In this document: positions 43,135 to 51,511 of the stretch, piece by piece
Layout: every line of letters begins with the position of its first letter
Position numbering within the stretch: the first letter of the stretch is position 1
NCBI RefSeq assembly: GCF_000022905.1
Contig: NC_012590.1
Span: 1,054,001 to 1,118,000, forward strand
DNA from: Corynebacterium aurimucosum ATCC 700975
GTDB lineage: Bacteria; Actinomycetota; Actinomycetes; Mycobacteriales; Mycobacteriaceae
Length of the DNA: 64,000 nucleotides
Direction: 5' to 3'
The notes under the pieces: generated by a model
Seen by the model: the letters and a program-made list of their open reading frames with translations, nothing else
Databases searched by the model: none
Told to the model about the DNA's origin: nothing
Made by a program: the position numbers and the translations under genes

Positions 43135-44289
43135 CTACATTAACGAGCGGTAAATGTCCACGGTCTGCTGCGCGATGGTAGCCCACGAGAATTCCTCGAT
43201 GGCGCGCTGGCGGCCAGCGGAACCGAAGCGTTGTGCCAGCTCTTTATCGGCGGCGACACGGTTCACGGCGGCAGCCAGATCAGCTTCAAAGGTGGCTTCG
43301 TCATTTACGTCATAGTTGACCAAAACGCCGGTTTCGCCGTCCACGACGACCTCCGGGATGCCTCCCACATTGGAAGCCACAACCGCGGTGCCACAGGCCA
43401 TTGCCTCGAGGTTGACGATTCCCAGCGGCTCATAAATAGAGGGGCACACGAAAACGTCCGCGCCAGAATAGACCTGCTTGATCTCCTCACGCGAGAGCAT
43501 GTCCTTGACCCAGAACACGCCGTCACGCTGAGCACGCAGCTCCTCCACGAGGGTCTCGGTCTCTGCCGCAATCTCCGGCGTATCCGGCGCGCCAGCACAC
43601 AGCACAAGCTGAATGTCTGCATCAAAGTTCTGGGCAGCCTTCAGCAGGTGCTTGACGCCCTTTTGCCGGGTAATCCGGCCTACGAAGGCAACGATGGGAC
43701 GCTGCTTGTCGACGCCCAACTTATCCAGCACCGCGGATTCACCCGGCTGCCAGACCTGAGTATCAATGCCGTTAAGGACTACATGGACCTTGTCGGCGTC
43801 GATGCGGGGGTAAGCATCCAGGATGGAATCTTTCATCCCGGCCGACACCGCGATGACGGCATCGGCGTATTCCATAGCGTTTTTCTCGGACCAGGAGGAG
43901 ATCTCATAGCCACCACCGAGTTGTTCCCGCTTCCAGGGGCGGTGCGGCTCGAGGGAGTGCGCGGTGACCACGTGGGGGATGCCGTACAGGCGGCCGGCAA
44001 GGTGGCCACCTAGGCCGGTGTACCAGGTGTGGGAGTGAGCCACATCGATATCGGAGGCGGCATTGGCCATACGCAGCCCAGTGGAAAGCGTCTGCACTGC
44101 GGCATTGGCCTCCTTCAAAGCAGGATCGACGCCATGCACAAAGACGTCCTTCTCATCGCGCTCTGAACCCATGCAGTGCACGGAGACATCAATAATCTCA
44201 CGCATGAAGCGCGTGAGCTCTGCAACGTGGACGCCCGCTCCGCCATAAATCTCTGGCGGATACTCCTTAGAAAATATTCCGGCTCTCAT
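43135..44289 (-). CDS. glgA: Glycogen synthase (actinobacterial GlgA/GlgM type)
   Basis: GT4-family glucosyltransferase of 384 aa that uses ADP-glucose to extend alpha-glucan or make maltose-1-phosphate. The N-terminal domain starts FSKEYPPEIYGGAGVHV, with HSHTWYTGLGG. The C-terminal domain has VGRITRQKGVKHLL, and the E-x7-E motif EPLGIVNLE within SIYEPLGIVNLEAMACG. TATTCT (44297-44302) lies 7 bp from the ATG, so the mRNA is probably leaderless. It is divergent from glgC across 165 bp. Confidence 0.94.
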   Translation of the reverse strand: MRAGIFSKEYPPEIYGGAGVHVAELTRFMREIIDVSVHCMGSERDEKDVFVHGVDPALKEANAAVQTLSTGLRMANAASDIDVAHSHTWYTGLGGHLAGRLYGIPHVVTAHSLEPHRPWKREQLGGGYEISSWSEKNAMEYADAVIAVSAGMKDSILDAYPRIDADKVHVVLNGIDTQVWQPGESAVLDKLGVDKQRPIVAFVGRITRQKGVKHLLKAAQNFDADIQLVLCAGAPDTPEIAAETETLVEELRAQRDGVFWVKDMLSREEIKQVYSGADVFVCPSIYEPLGIVNLEAMACGTAVVASNVGGIPEVVVDGETGVLVNYDVNDEATFEADLAAAVNRVAADKELAQRFGSAGRQRAIEEFSWATIAQQTVDIYRSLM

Positions 44290-44454
44290 ACTCGCCAGAA
44301 TACGGATTATCCACAGCTCGCGCTAAACCTTGACGGACAGGTCAGTGCGGTGGTTCGTCGGAAAGCGGCGGGGGAGGAGTGAGGTGGACAATGGGGGGTA
44401 AAAACAAATGCACTTCTTCTGCGCGATGCAGAAAACGTCTATAAATTGGGTGGT
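44290..44454. promoter_or_regulatory. Divergent glgA/glgC promoter region
   Basis: The glgA -10 is TATTCT on the minus strand (44297-44302). For glgC the -10 is TATAAAT (44440-44446), ending 8 bp before GTG 44455. Neither gene has a ribosome site, so both mRNAs should be leaderless. I could not assign regulator sites. Confidence 0.5.
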
Positions 44455-45672
44455 GTGAGAAGCCTTCCTAATGTCCTTGCCATTGTCCTTGCCGGCGGCG
44501 AGGGAAAGCGCCTCTTTCCGCTGACGGAAGACCGCGCTAAGCCTGCCGTTCCTTTCGGCGGTTCCTACCGCCTGATCGATTTCGTGCTGTCTAATCTTGT
44601 CAACGCAGGATTCCTCAAGATTGCGGTGCTGACCCAGTACAAGTCCCACTCTTTGGACCGCCACATCTCCCAAGCGTGGAACCTGTCTGGACCGACCCCG
44701 CAGTACATCGCCTCCGTGCCCGCCCAGCAGCGCCGCGGTAAGCGTTGGTACAACGGCTCGGCTGATGCCATCCTGCAGTCGCTGAATCTCATCTATGACG
44801 AGAAGCCGGATTATGTCATCGTCTTTGGCGCTGATCACGTCTACCGCATGGACCCAGCGCAGATGGTGGAGGAGCATATCGCGACTGGCTTGGACTGTTC
44901 GGTAGCGGGCATCCGCGTCCCGCGCTCGGAGGCTTCTGCCTTTGGCTGTATTCAGGCGGATGGGATGGGCACGATTACGGAGTTCGTCGAGAAGCCTGAG
45001 AATCCACCGGCGACCCCGGATGACCCGAACATGACCTATGCCTCCATGGGCAACTACGTCTTCACCACGCAGGCGCTTATCGACGCTTTGCTGGAAGACG
45101 AAAAGAATGAGGACTCCGCGCATGACATGGGCGGCAATATCATTCCGTATTTCGTGGAGCGTGAGCAGGCGCATGTTTATGACTTCATGGCCAATGAGGT
45201 GCCCGGTTCCACGGAGCGTGACCATGGCTACTGGCGTGATGTTGGTACCATCGACTCCTTCTATGAGGCGCACATGGATATGATTTCTGTGCACCCCATC
45301 TTCAACCTGTACAACCGTTCGTGGCCTATCCACTCCACGGATGACTCCAACTTCCCGCCGGCAAAGTTTGTGCAGAACGGTATTGCACAGTCCTCGATGG
45401 TGGCTCCGGGTTGCATCGTCTCCGGCGGTACGGTGCGAAACTCTGTGCTGGCTTCGGATGTGCACGTGGCGGATGGGGCGACGGTGGAAGGCTCCGTCAT
45501 CCTGCCGGGCGTGCGCATCGGTCGTGGCGCGGTAGTTCGCCATGCAATCCTGGACAAGAACGTGGTGGTCAGTGATGGTGCCATCATCGGTGTGGACCGC
45601 GAGCGCGATGAGGAGCGCTTCAAGGTTTCCGAAGGTGGCGTGGTCGTCGTAGGCAAGAACGTCAAGGTCTAA
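44455..45672 (+). CDS. glgC: Glucose-1-phosphate adenylyltransferase
   Basis: ADP-glucose pyrophosphorylase of 405 aa, the committed step of glycogen synthesis. Motifs are [26 protein letters not shown] (nucleotide site; split here, residues about 10-35), [30 protein letters not shown] and FVEKPE. The C-terminal left-handed beta-helix is visible from about residue 285 ([17 protein letters not shown]). GTG 44455 is preferred to TTG 44446, because the TATAAAT box would otherwise overlap the start. A strong terminator follows. Confidence 0.95.
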   Translation: MRSLPNVLAIVLAGGEGKRLFPLTEDRAKPAVPFGGSYRLIDFVLSNLVNAGFLKIAVLTQYKSHSLDRHISQAWNLSGPTPQYIASVPAQQRRGKRWYNGSADAILQSLNLIYDEKPDYVIVFGADHVYRMDPAQMVEEHIATGLDCSVAGIRVPRSEASAFGCIQADGMGTITEFVEKPENPPATPDDPNMTYASMGNYVFTTQALIDALLEDEKNEDSAHDMGGNIIPYFVEREQAHVYDFMANEVPGSTERDHGYWRDVGTIDSFYEAHMDMISVHPIFNLYNRSWPIHSTDDSNFPPAKFVQNGIAQSSMVAPGCIVSGGTVRNSVLASDVHVADGATVEGSVILPGVRIGRGAVVRHAILDKNVVVSDGAIIGVDRERDEERFKVSEGGVVVVGKNVKV

Positions 45673-45696
45673 GCCGCGAGACAACGCAGCGCACTA

Positions 45697-45740
45697 AGCG
45701 GGCGTGCGGGTGGATTGAAGTCCACTCCACGCCCGCTTTT
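45697..45740 (+). terminator. Terminator between glgC and the convergent methyltransferase gene
   Basis: AGCGGGCGTG (45697-45706) pairs with CACGCCCGCT (45728-45737), with an inner GTGGA/TCCAC helix, followed by TTTTG. It ends 16 bp before the stop of the convergent gene. Confidence 0.82.
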
Positions 45741-45755
45741 GTGATGCTTGGTGGA

Positions 45756-46403
45756 CTAGAGCTTGGTGATGAGCGTCAAGCCCGCGCCATAGGGCAGGCG
45801 CGTGACGGCCGCGCCTTCGAGGGAGCGAGCATATTCATCGGCCTCGCGGGCGGCGGCGGTGTCGCGGTCGGTGCGGGAGGGGTCGGCTACGGTGCCGTCG
45901 AGAAGTGCATTGGCCAGCACCAAGGTGCCGTGCTGGTGCAGCAGGGGCCAGGCGGCCTTGAGCAACGCGGGCATGTCGAGCGCGGGGACCTCGGCGTAGA
46001 TCACCTGGTAGGTGTCATTAGCCAGGCGGCCCATGATGTCGAGCGGACGCGAGGGCAAGAAGCGGCCGCGGCTGGGGGAGTAGCCGGCCTCGCGGAAGGT
46101 TCGCTTGGCGCTGGCTTGGTGCTCGGCCTCCGGATCGATGCAGGTAAGGATTCCGTTCTCCGGCATGCCGGCAAGCAAATAGAGGCCGACGACGGATGCT
46201 GCGGGAGTAATCGCCACCGCTTGCGGGCGGGAGGTAGTGCCGGATGAAATCGCCGCGAGCGTGCTGAGCAGCTGGCCGGTGGCTTCATCCGGGGCCGGCA
46301 GGCCATACTCCTCCGCGTGAGCGCGGGCGCCGGCGAGCACTTCGGAGACCTCGCTGGTGGATTCGATATAGGTACGCATTGCGTCATAAGCCGTAGTAGT
46401 CAC
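45756..46403 (-). CDS. SAM-dependent O-methyltransferase (Rv1220c-like)
   Basis: Class I methyltransferase of 215 aa of the catechol/caffeoyl-CoA O-methyltransferase type. Motifs are AITPAASVVGLYLLAGMPENG (in place of the usual SAM GxGxG, reflecting the divergent family) and ILTCIDPEAEHQASAKRTF, with LHQHGTLVLANALLDGTV near the C-terminus. It is divergent from sigE, as Rv1220c is in M. tuberculosis. GTG 46403 lies 7 bp after TATGGT (46411-46416), so a leaderless mRNA is likely; ATG 46415 would overlap the -10 box. Substrate unknown. Confidence 0.83.
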   Translation of the reverse strand: MTTTAYDAMRTYIESTSEVSEVLAGARAHAEEYGLPAPDEATGQLLSTLAAISSGTTSRPQAVAITPAASVVGLYLLAGMPENGILTCIDPEAEHQASAKRTFREAGYSPSRGRFLPSRPLDIMGRLANDTYQVIYAEVPALDMPALLKAAWPLLHQHGTLVLANALLDGTVADPSRTDRDTAAAREADEYARSLEGAAVTRLPYGAGLTLITKL

Positions 46404-46565
46404 AAAGAAAACCATAGTGAAATCGTCACAGCTGCGCGCTGAGAATCGCCCGCAACTCTCCTGAGCTGTGACGCATGAAGCGCATGTAAGAGGTGTGACG
46501 GATTCACAGGCTGCTCACAGGGCTGTGGCTGGAGTTTCGGCGCGCACTATAGAAAGATATTCGTC

Positions 46566-47231
46566 ATGACCACACAGCAGCGCGAGTTTGAGCACGCTCA
46601 CCGTTCCACTGATTTCTCCGCCACTGGCAGCCATGATGCCAGTGGCGAAACTGAGGAGTTGACCGGAACCGCTGCATTCGATGCCGGCCAGGCCGAGATG
46701 CCTTCCTGGGGTGAGCTCGTGGCCGAGCACGCCGATGAAGTTTATCGCTTGGCCTATCGCCTTTCCGGTAACCAGCACGATGCCGAAGACCTCACGCAGG
46801 AAACCTTCATGCGCGTCTTCCGCTCCTTGGATAAGTACCAAGCGGGAACTTTTGGCGGCTGGCTGCACCGCATCACCACCAACCTCTTCTTGGACATGGT
46901 CCGTCACCGTTCCAAGATCCGCATGGAAGCCCTGCCGGAGGATTATGAGCGCGTGCCCGGCACGGACATGACCCCGGAGCAGGCTTACACGGTGGCCAAC
47001 CTGGACCCGGCGTTGCAGTCAGCCCTGGATAACCTGGCGCCGGACTTTCGCGTGGCGGTGGTTCTCTGTGATGTCGTGGGCATGAGCTACGACGAAATCG
47101 CCGAAACCCTCGGCGTGAAGATGGGCACCGTGCGCTCCCGCATCCACCGCGGCCGCTCCCAGCTGCGTGCCGCATTGGAAAAGGAAGCCCAGACCAACGC
47201 GGACACCCGCAGCCTGCTGCGTACGCGCTAG
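46566..47231 (+). CDS. sigE: ECF sigma factor SigE
   Basis: Extracytoplasmic-function sigma factor of 221 aa for cell-envelope and heat stress. Region 2 spans about residues 50-115 ([29 protein letters not shown], read in pieces). Region 4 spans about residues 155-205, with helix-turn-helix [20 protein letters not shown]. The N-terminal about 45 residues are an acidic extension typical of SigE in this group. TATAGA at 46548-46553 could be the -10 of a promoter giving a short leader. The next gene encodes its anti-sigma factor. Confidence 0.93.
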   Translation: MTTQQREFEHAHRSTDFSATGSHDASGETEELTGTAAFDAGQAEMPSWGELVAEHADEVYRLAYRLSGNQHDAEDLTQETFMRVFRSLDKYQAGTFGGWLHRITTNLFLDMVRHRSKIRMEALPEDYERVPGTDMTPEQAYTVANLDPALQSALDNLAPDFRVAVVLCDVVGMSYDEIAETLGVKMGTVRSRIHRGRSQLRAALEKEAQTNADTRSLLRTR

Positions 47232-47325
47232 ACTGGGCAGCGTTTGAGTCCTAGAGAGCTAGAATTCCGCAGCTAAGCACTAGGCCAATGCAGAAGAGCA
47301 TGCACTGAGTTGAGGTGACGTTGAG

Positions 47326-47775
47326 GTGAAAGCAGAAGGGCATAGCGGCGACGGCCATTCCCTGAGCCTGTCCGGGTTTTTCACCGAAGCCCAAGCCAAA
47401 GTCCGCGATAAGGCAAAGGCCCGCGCCCAGCGGGCAGATACCATCGGCCATTTGGGGCCCGAGGCGGTCGTCGCTTTTGTCGACGGCGAAATGCCAGCAA
47501 AGTATGCCCACCGCGTACGCATCCACCTCGTGCACTGCCCAGAATGCCGGGCAGAAATCCACCACCAGCGCAATGCCGCCGAGTGGGTGCGCGAATGCAG
47601 CGTGGAATCCCATGTCAAGGCGCCGGACTCGCTGATGGCGAAGCTCGCGGGCATCGCCCACCAGGGCCCCGGCCCCGGGCCGGATGCGGAAGCGCCCGCG
47701 CACCAGCCACGCCAGGACTTTTTGGACAAGGTGGAGATGGTGGTACGCGCCATCCGGCACAACCAGCGGGGCTAA
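47326..47775 (+). CDS. cseE: Zinc-associated anti-sigma factor CseE (RseA-like)
   Basis: Soluble anti-sigma factor of 149 aa that should hold SigE inactive. It has the zinc-associated motif H-x3-C-x2-C (HLVHCPEC at about residues 67-74) within the anti-sigma domain LGPEAVVAFVDGEMPAKYAHRV. Unlike many anti-sigmas it has no membrane helix. The C-terminal part is Pro/Gly-rich and then helical (DFLDKVEMVVRAIRH). The GTG start lies 95 bp after sigE; the gene is followed by tatB, as in C. glutamicum. Confidence 0.9.
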   Translation: MKAEGHSGDGHSLSLSGFFTEAQAKVRDKAKARAQRADTIGHLGPEAVVAFVDGEMPAKYAHRVRIHLVHCPECRAEIHHQRNAAEWVRECSVESHVKAPDSLMAKLAGIAHQGPGPGPDAEAPAHQPRQDFLDKVEMVVRAIRHNQRG

Positions 47776-47842
47776 CAAGAGACCGAAGCCTTCCGCGCGC
47801 CCGTCGCCCTGTCTCCTTCATCGAAGTAGTTAAGATAGTTTC

Positions 47843-48391
47843 GTGTTTTCCTCAATTGGTTGGGTAGAGATCCTTGTCATCGTGCTGCTGGGGCTGGTGA
47901 TCATCGGCCCCGAGCGCTTGCCCGGTGTAATTATGGACGTCCGCGCGGCTATCTACGCGGCGCGCAAGGCCATCGCGAACGCTAAGGCGGAGCTCAACGG
48001 TGAGATGAGCGGTCTCGGCGCGGAGTTCAATGACCTCCGGGTGCCTCTGAGCCAGGCAGCGGAGTGGACGCGCATGGGACCGCGCGGGGTTATCACCAAG
48101 GCGCTTTTCGACGGCGACGATTCCGCCTGGGACGACTTCAACCCGAAGAAGATGGCCGAGGACATCAAGAAGAACACCAGCCCGTACGAGCATGACGCGG
48201 ACATGAACAACCAGCCTGCGCAGCCAGCGCCGGAGCAGAACACTGGCCGGCCGACCTTCGATTATTCGCAGGTCTACCCAGACCTAGGCGCGCAGCAAAC
48301 GGCGGGGGAGAAGGCGAAAACGACACAGCCCCCGCGCGGTGGGAATGCACCCACCGGCGAGGGCAGCTCCTCCTGGGAGGACGTCACCTAA
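47843..48391 (+). CDS. tatB: Sec-independent protein translocase TatB
   Basis: Component of the twin-arginine export system, 182 aa. The N-terminal membrane helix is followed by the conserved Gly-Pro hinge (LVIIGPERLPGVI, residues about 17-29) and an amphipathic helix DVRAAIYAARKAIANAKAEL. The C-terminal half is Pro/Gln-rich and disordered. GTG 47843 lies 6 bp after TAAGAT (47831-47836), so it is probably leaderless. It ends 7 bp from the convergent mrp gene. Confidence 0.93.
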   Translation: MFSSIGWVEILVIVLLGLVIIGPERLPGVIMDVRAAIYAARKAIANAKAELNGEMSGLGAEFNDLRVPLSQAAEWTRMGPRGVITKALFDGDDSAWDDFNPKKMAEDIKKNTSPYEHDADMNNQPAQPAPEQNTGRPTFDYSQVYPDLGAQQTAGEKAKTTQPPRGGNAPTGEGSSSWEDVT

Positions 48392-48398
48392 AGGTTAT

Positions 48399-49538
48399 TT
48401 AGCCCTTGCGGGTGACACCCAAGCCGAGCTTCTTGCCCACGAGGGAATCGGAGCGCACCGCAATGGAATCCGCCACCTTGTTGATAGCTGCAGTAGCGGG
48501 GGAGTCAGGCGCGGAGATGACGATGGGGGTTCCGGCATCGCCAGCCGCGCGTAGGCTCGGATCGAGCGGGATGCTGGAGAGCAGGGGAACCTCGTGGCCC
48601 AGCAGGACGCTGAGGCGCTCGGCCACCACGCTGCCGCCGCCGGAGCCGAAGATATCCATGGTGGAGCCATCCGGCATGACCATGGCACCCATGTTCTCAA
48701 TTACACCGGCCACGCGCTGGCGCGTTTGCTGCGAGATGGAACCGGCGCGCTCAGCAACCTCGGCCGCAGCCGCCTGCGGGGTGGTGACAATCAGCAGCTC
48801 CGCATTGGGGATGAGCTGGGCCACCGACAGGGCAACGTCGCCGGTACCCGGCGGCAGATCGAGCAGGAGCACGTCCAGGTCGCCCCAGAAGACGTCCGCG
48901 AGGAACTGCTGGAGGGCGCGGTGGAGCATCGGCCCGCGCCAGACGACGGGCGCGTTGCCCTCCACAAACTGGCCAATGGAAATGTGCTTGATGCCGTGGG
49001 AGATGGGGGGAAGCAGCATTTCGTCGTCAAGCACTGTGGGGCCTGCAGTGGAACCCAGCAGGCTGGGCACGGAGTGGCCGTAGATATCGGCGTCCACGAT
49101 GCCCACCTTGAGCCCCTTGTTGACCAAGGCTGCGGCCAGATTCACCGTGACGGAGGACTTGCCCACGCCGCCCTTGCCGGAGGCCACCGCGAACACGCGG
49201 GTGGTGGACTCGGGCTTGGCAAAGGGGATCTCCGGCTCGGCCTGTCCGCCGCGCAGCTTTTGCTTGAGCTCTTTACGCTGCTCGTCGCTCATCGGCGTCA
49301 TGGAGATGCTGATGTTGCCAACACCATCGAGCTCCGCCACGGCCGCGCGGGTATTGGACTCGATGGTGCCCTTCATCGGGCAGCCGGCGATGGTGAGATA
49401 AAGCTCGATGTCGACGTCCGGACCATTGACGGCCACGGACTTGACCATGCCCAGCTCCGTGATGGGGCGGCCGATTTCTGGGTCATCGACGCGGGTGAGC
49501 GCGTCGCGAACGGAAGATTCAGTAATAGCGCTAGTCAT
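48399..49538 (-). CDS. mrp: Iron-sulfur cluster carrier ATPase Mrp/ApbC
   Basis: P-loop NTPase of 379 aa that carries and delivers Fe-S clusters. The N-terminal MIP18/DUF59 domain (about residues 5-80, RVDDPEIGRPITELGMVKSV) is fused to the ParA-like domain with deviant Walker A SGKGGVGKSS and DADIYGHSVP. The C-terminal CxxC of many ApbC proteins is not evident. Start: ATG 49538 (MTSAITESS) fits family length; ATGs at 49559 and 49544 are possible. It is convergent with tatB. Confidence 0.92.
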   Translation of the reverse strand: MTSAITESSVRDALTRVDDPEIGRPITELGMVKSVAVNGPDVDIELYLTIAGCPMKGTIESNTRAAVAELDGVGNISISMTPMSDEQRKELKQKLRGGQAEPEIPFAKPESTTRVFAVASGKGGVGKSSVTVNLAAALVNKGLKVGIVDADIYGHSVPSLLGSTAGPTVLDDEMLLPPISHGIKHISIGQFVEGNAPVVWRGPMLHRALQQFLADVFWGDLDVLLLDLPPGTGDVALSVAQLIPNAELLIVTTPQAAAAEVAERAGSISQQTRQRVAGVIENMGAMVMPDGSTMDIFGSGGGSVVAERLSVLLGHEVPLLSSIPLDPSLRAAGDAGTPIVISAPDSPATAAINKVADSIAVRSDSLVGKKLGLGVTRKG

Positions 49539-49697
49539 AACGCGCATTAGTCTAGTCACTTGCTATCGGGGAGAGCCACACCGCCGTCTGGCCAGCGGGG
49601 TGTGTAAAATTCAGCCAGATGCCGCGGCCCAGCGCTACGGACTGAGAACCCTGAAGAACAGCGGCATGTGCGCTGCATGTCCGGTTGAATAGAAAGA

Positions 49698-50474
49698 ATG
49701 CGCCTGATTCTGATGCCCCGCCTTATTGCACGTTCCCGCACCTTCGCCCGCGTTGTTGGGGTGGCCTTGGTGGGGGTTGTGGGGGCGTCGTTAAGCGCCT
49801 GCTCCGGGTATGAACCCAAGCCGGAGCCGAACCCAGTGAACTCGGCGCCGATCACCATCATGATTGATCCGACATCCCACGAGCAGCGCGTGCTGGCGGA
49901 AATCTACCGCCAGACCCTGCGCGATGAGGGACGCGCGGCCACCGTTTCTCAGAAGCCAATGCTGGTGCGCCAGGGAGGGGAGCACGTCAGCGGGGTCAGC
50001 ACTAATGGCAACTTCTTCGTCGGCTGTACGGGTGAATTCTTAAGCGTCTACAACCCGGAGGAAGCCCGCGCGATTTCCAAGGACTACGTGGCTGCCAAGG
50101 AAGAAGGCACCAAGGACGAGGACTTTTTGGAGCGCACCCACGTCGCGCTCATGGCCTCGCTGCCCCCGGAGGTCTCCGTGGTGGAGCCTGCCGGTGCCGA
50201 AGGCTGTCCTAATTCAAAGCCGGAGCTTCCACAGAATTACGTTGTGGTCTACCAAGACGGGCTATTCAACCGCGATGAAAAGCTGGAAGTTGCCTCCTTT
50301 ACCAAGTTCCTCACCGCGCAGGACCTCGATGAAGTTGTCCAGAAAGTAGAAGACTCCGAGGACTTTGAGGCGACCGTGCGCGCCTGGATGGAGGCCAACC
50401 TCATGCAGAACCTCAACGAGGAAGGTGACTCCAATTCTTCCGGCGGCTCGGATTTGGTCCACGAGGAATCCTAA
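49698..50474 (+). CDS. Predicted lipoprotein of unknown function
   Basis: A 258-aa protein with a lipoprotein signal: basic start, hydrophobic VVGVALVGVVGASLSAC, lipidated Cys at about residue 35. The mature protein looks like a periplasmic binding fold related to glycine-betaine-type receptors (ITIMIDPTSHEQRVLAEIYRQTLRDEG near the start), but I cannot assign a ligand. The C-terminus is acidic and Ser-rich. Two more Cys (VGCTGEF, EGCPNSK) may form a disulfide. No transporter genes are adjacent. Confidence 0.75.
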   Translation: MRLILMPRLIARSRTFARVVGVALVGVVGASLSACSGYEPKPEPNPVNSAPITIMIDPTSHEQRVLAEIYRQTLRDEGRAATVSQKPMLVRQGGEHVSGVSTNGNFFVGCTGEFLSVYNPEEARAISKDYVAAKEEGTKDEDFLERTHVALMASLPPEVSVVEPAGAEGCPNSKPELPQNYVVVYQDGLFNRDEKLEVASFTKFLTAQDLDEVVQKVEDSEDFEATVRAWMEANLMQNLNEEGDSNSSGGSDLVHEES

Positions 50475-50864
50475 AAGAGACAAGCTTGGGGTGCAGTCCT
50501 CGGCGCCTGGGGATGGCGATAAGGAACTGCATAAAACGGCGCTGGACGCGCCGTGCTTGGCGACGTCTCGCCGAACCGCCCCACTCCCTACGTACGGAAA
50601 CCGATCAGTGTCTCGCAGAGTGGGGGGTTTCAGGAAATCTATAGTTCACACATAGTTGTGTACTTATTCTTAAAGATTCCAGGTAAAACCCTATTTTTTC
50701 TTGCGGTTTTCTGTGTAGTCGGGTACTATTTTTAGCGTTCGCCTGCCTATTTCCTGTCAATTCCTAAATGATTTTGTGAGGAAATGTCTTGAGAAGCCGC
50801 CGCGGCTTTCGGGTTTCCGCACTGTGGGGTGGGGCAGGGTACTGCATTTGAAAGGACTTAAGGA
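50475..50864 (+). other. Intergenic region upstream of the surface-protein gene
   Basis: 390 bp without a credible gene. Composition falls from GC-rich to markedly AT-rich near 50630-50780 (runs such as CTATTTTTTC), unlike the rest of the window. A small hairpin AAGCCGCCGCGGCTT lies near 50784. It should contain the promoter of the surface gene; several TATNNT boxes prevent a firm choice. Confidence 0.5.
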
Positions 50865-51490
50865 ATGAATGCACCACGAAGTGGCTCCGCCCGTAGGCGC
50901 TCTTCCCGTAAAGGGGTGGCAGCTCTTTCTGCTATTACACTCGCGCTGAGCGGCCTCAGCATCACCTCTTTTAACACGGTGGTTCCGGAGGCTAATGCCG
51001 CCACCCTCAGCGGCGGCATCCGCGACAAGTCCGGCGCGGTGGAGAAGGACGCCCAGAAGGCCTCCGACCTGCCGGCCGGTTCGTGTACTGTCTCAGAAAG
51101 CACTACGGAGGGCAGCCAGGCTGGTTTCAGTTGGTATACCTCTGAGCCGTCTGCGACCAGTCCCTCGAAAACCCGGTGGGGCTTGAGCGTCTCCTTTGAT
51201 AACTCGAAGGACCGCACGTTCGCCGATTGGGGCTTTACCAATAACGGCAGGATGGGCGCATACCTTGATGCAGCTCAAATTCCCGCTTTGAATGCTGGTC
51301 AGACCCTTGTTGACAAGGTGGTCACGCACAAGGCCGACGAAATTCTCGGTATTACTGCTTCTGGGCCACAACGACCCCTGAATCTCAATGCGAAGCTGAC
51401 CGATGCCAAAGTCAAGCAGTTCGCTGAGGCCACTGCCACGGACCCGGTACGTTATGCCTGGCAGGGCAACTATAAGCAGGACAATCCTCA

Positions 51491-51511
51491 AGGGCCAAGG
51501 GCCAAGGGCCA
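51491..51511 (+). repeat. 7-bp tandem repeat, three copies, in the surface-protein gene
   Basis: AGGGCCA is repeated three times without interruption at the exact site where the reading frame breaks. Removing one unit joins the frame that starts at 50865 to the frame ending at 51972 and gives NPQGPRATQGTNSSF. Since 7 is not a multiple of 3, slippage here switches the frame. Confidence 0.9.
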
